From positions 52,017,617-52,081,616 of the forward strand of contig NC_092868.1 in NCBI RefSeq assembly GCF_032062135.1: a stretch of 64,000 nt of DNA. Reading direction: 5' to 3'. Positions 63,129 to 64,000 of this stretch are shown piece by piece (the stretch's first letter is position 1; every line of letters starts with the position of its first letter). Source of the DNA: Pyxicephalus adspersus. Taxonomy: Eukaryota; Chordata; Amphibia; Anura; Pyxicephalidae. The notes below the pieces were generated by a model. It made no database searches. It had not been told where the DNA came from and saw nothing but the letters and a program-made list of their open reading frames with translations. Made by a program: the position numbers and the translations under genes.

Positions 63129-63270
63129 TTATTATTATACAGTATTTATATAGCGCCAACATATTATGCAGCGCTGTACATTAAATAGGGGATGCAAATG
63201 ACAGATACGGAGAATGACACAAGAGGAGAAGAGGACTCTGCCCCAAAGAGCTTACAATCTAAGAGGTGGG
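63129..63270 (-). mobile_element. SINE tail copy (minus), best preserved
   Basis: Runs from TATATAGCGCCAACATATTA through GCAGCGCTGTACATTAAAT and GGATGCAAATGACAG to GAGCTTACAATCTAAG. It keeps the intact GCGC words that are decayed in the other copies, so it is probably the youngest of the three. Confidence 0.72.
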
Positions 63271-64000
63271 GAAAGTAACACACATTGGAGGGCATTATTC
63301 AAAACAAAGTTCAACAATGGTACTTTGTTTGCATGTTTTTATGATAGTTTTATTTTTAAAGGAACAGAAATAATTGTAGCTCATTATATGATCATTATAC
63401 TTCTGTTCCTTTAAACTTTATTTAAATATTGATATATAATGTATTTTATTATTAAAGAAATGGGACATTTAATTATTATCAGTAAAAAATAATGTCTATA
63501 TCCAGTTCTTTTACCCCTCTCTCTTTTTTATTTTTCTCAATTTTTTTCATTGCCACTGCTTTAACATCTGTGGTTTGTTTAATGTATTTTTATTTTTTTC
63601 TGTAACAGTGTAAAAAGCAAATGCACCTGCACAATTCATGCATTCATTATACCTACTGTTACCACAAGGAGGGATCTATGGAAACTGGGTAGTTTTCACA
63701 TTTACATCGTAACAGGAAAAAAAAAATCAAGTTGGACAAGCTTTAAATTTTCCATGTTCGAGTTCATTACCTACCAGCAATGCTTCCTATGTAAAGTATT
63801 CCCAGACTTTGGAGACTCTGTACAGAACTTTTTTTTCTTTATTAGGGGGAGGGTTAAATAATGATTCAACAAAACTCATACAACACTTAGCCTGGAAATT
63901 ATTTATAGAAGTCAATGTTTATTTTTTTTTTAGAAAAGTACAAAAAAAAAAGTAAGAAAAAAAATATTCAAAACTTTTTGTCGTATTGGTGGTTACCAAT

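Larger units (their letters stand above)
15326..64000 (-). other. Putative long intron upstream of the PR-domain exon
   Basis: No second exon of the same gene was found between the acceptor and the window edge, so the intron would be at least 48.7 kb. I looked for the preceding PRDM16/MECOM exon (the part with the Gly-Ala-Gly-Leu-Gly motif) by eye and did not see it. Segments with nothing I can name: 15400-18050 (with a short repeat-like stretch at 15900-16160), 20430-21640, 22160-23220, 24085-25480, 26220-27220, 31480-33080, 34760-35000, 38040-40010, 44210-45880, 46290-47120, 49340-50700, 56040-57000, 59830-60650 and 62120-63125. Confidence 0.5.

Overview
The window looks like intronic DNA from a large vertebrate gene in an amphibian, most likely an anuran. 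It is AT-rich and has no long convincing reading frame. It is dotted with tandem arrays, hAT-type miniature transposons, a decayed Tc1-like transposase and SINE copies. The SINE tail (a run beginning GATTGTAAGCTC, then a phrase close to GCGCTATATAAAT) is one I associate with frog genomes. The organism call is inference from repeat style, not from a sequence match.

The one protein-coding feature I can support is a single 129-base internal exon on the minus strand at 15197-15325. It has a good branch point, a pyrimidine tract, an AG acceptor and a GT donor, and it encodes 43 residues of a PR/SET domain. From my recollection of the family it is closest to PRDM16, with its sister MECOM less similar. 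No other exon of that gene was found, so 1-15196 would be downstream intron and 15326-64000 upstream intron (at least 48.7 kb). PRDM16 and MECOM in other vertebrates have very long 5' introns rich in conserved non-coding elements, which fits.

Layout. 1-4510: mostly anonymous DNA, with a hAT-like element, a 38-bp array and a palindromic MITE. 5.3-9.65 kb: three minisatellites, the last a 0.95-kb all-purine tract. 10.1-14.0 kb: two repeat-poor islands. 15.2 kb: the exon. 18-20.4 kb: islands, a short array and a tRNA-derived SINE. 21-26 kb: purine run, hAT-like copy, SINE tail and microsatellites. 25.6-31.5 kb: several repeat-poor, relatively CpG-containing islands, the best candidates for conserved regulatory DNA on this side. 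33-34 kb: an 88-bp array. 35-41.5 kb: a CpG-rich dispersed repeat and more islands. 41.5-47.8 kb: hAT-like copies, a tandem duplication and the Tc1-like fossil. 48.2-52.3 kb: islands flanking a 108-base hairpin, plus a hAT-like copy. 52.6 kb: a long TA run. 53.8-56.0 kb: two hAT-like copies with recognisable target-site duplications. 57.7-58.3 kb: a 46-bp higher-order array. 58.9-59.8 kb: the strongest enhancer-like island. 60.65 kb: a 39-bp array. 61.9-63.3 kb: two inverted SINE tails.

The regulatory islands are judged by eye only (lack of repeats, homeodomain, octamer, SOX and TEAD-like words, more CpG than surroundings). Alignment to other vertebrates would decide them. All other open frames of 60-255 codons look like chance or tandem-repeat artefacts.
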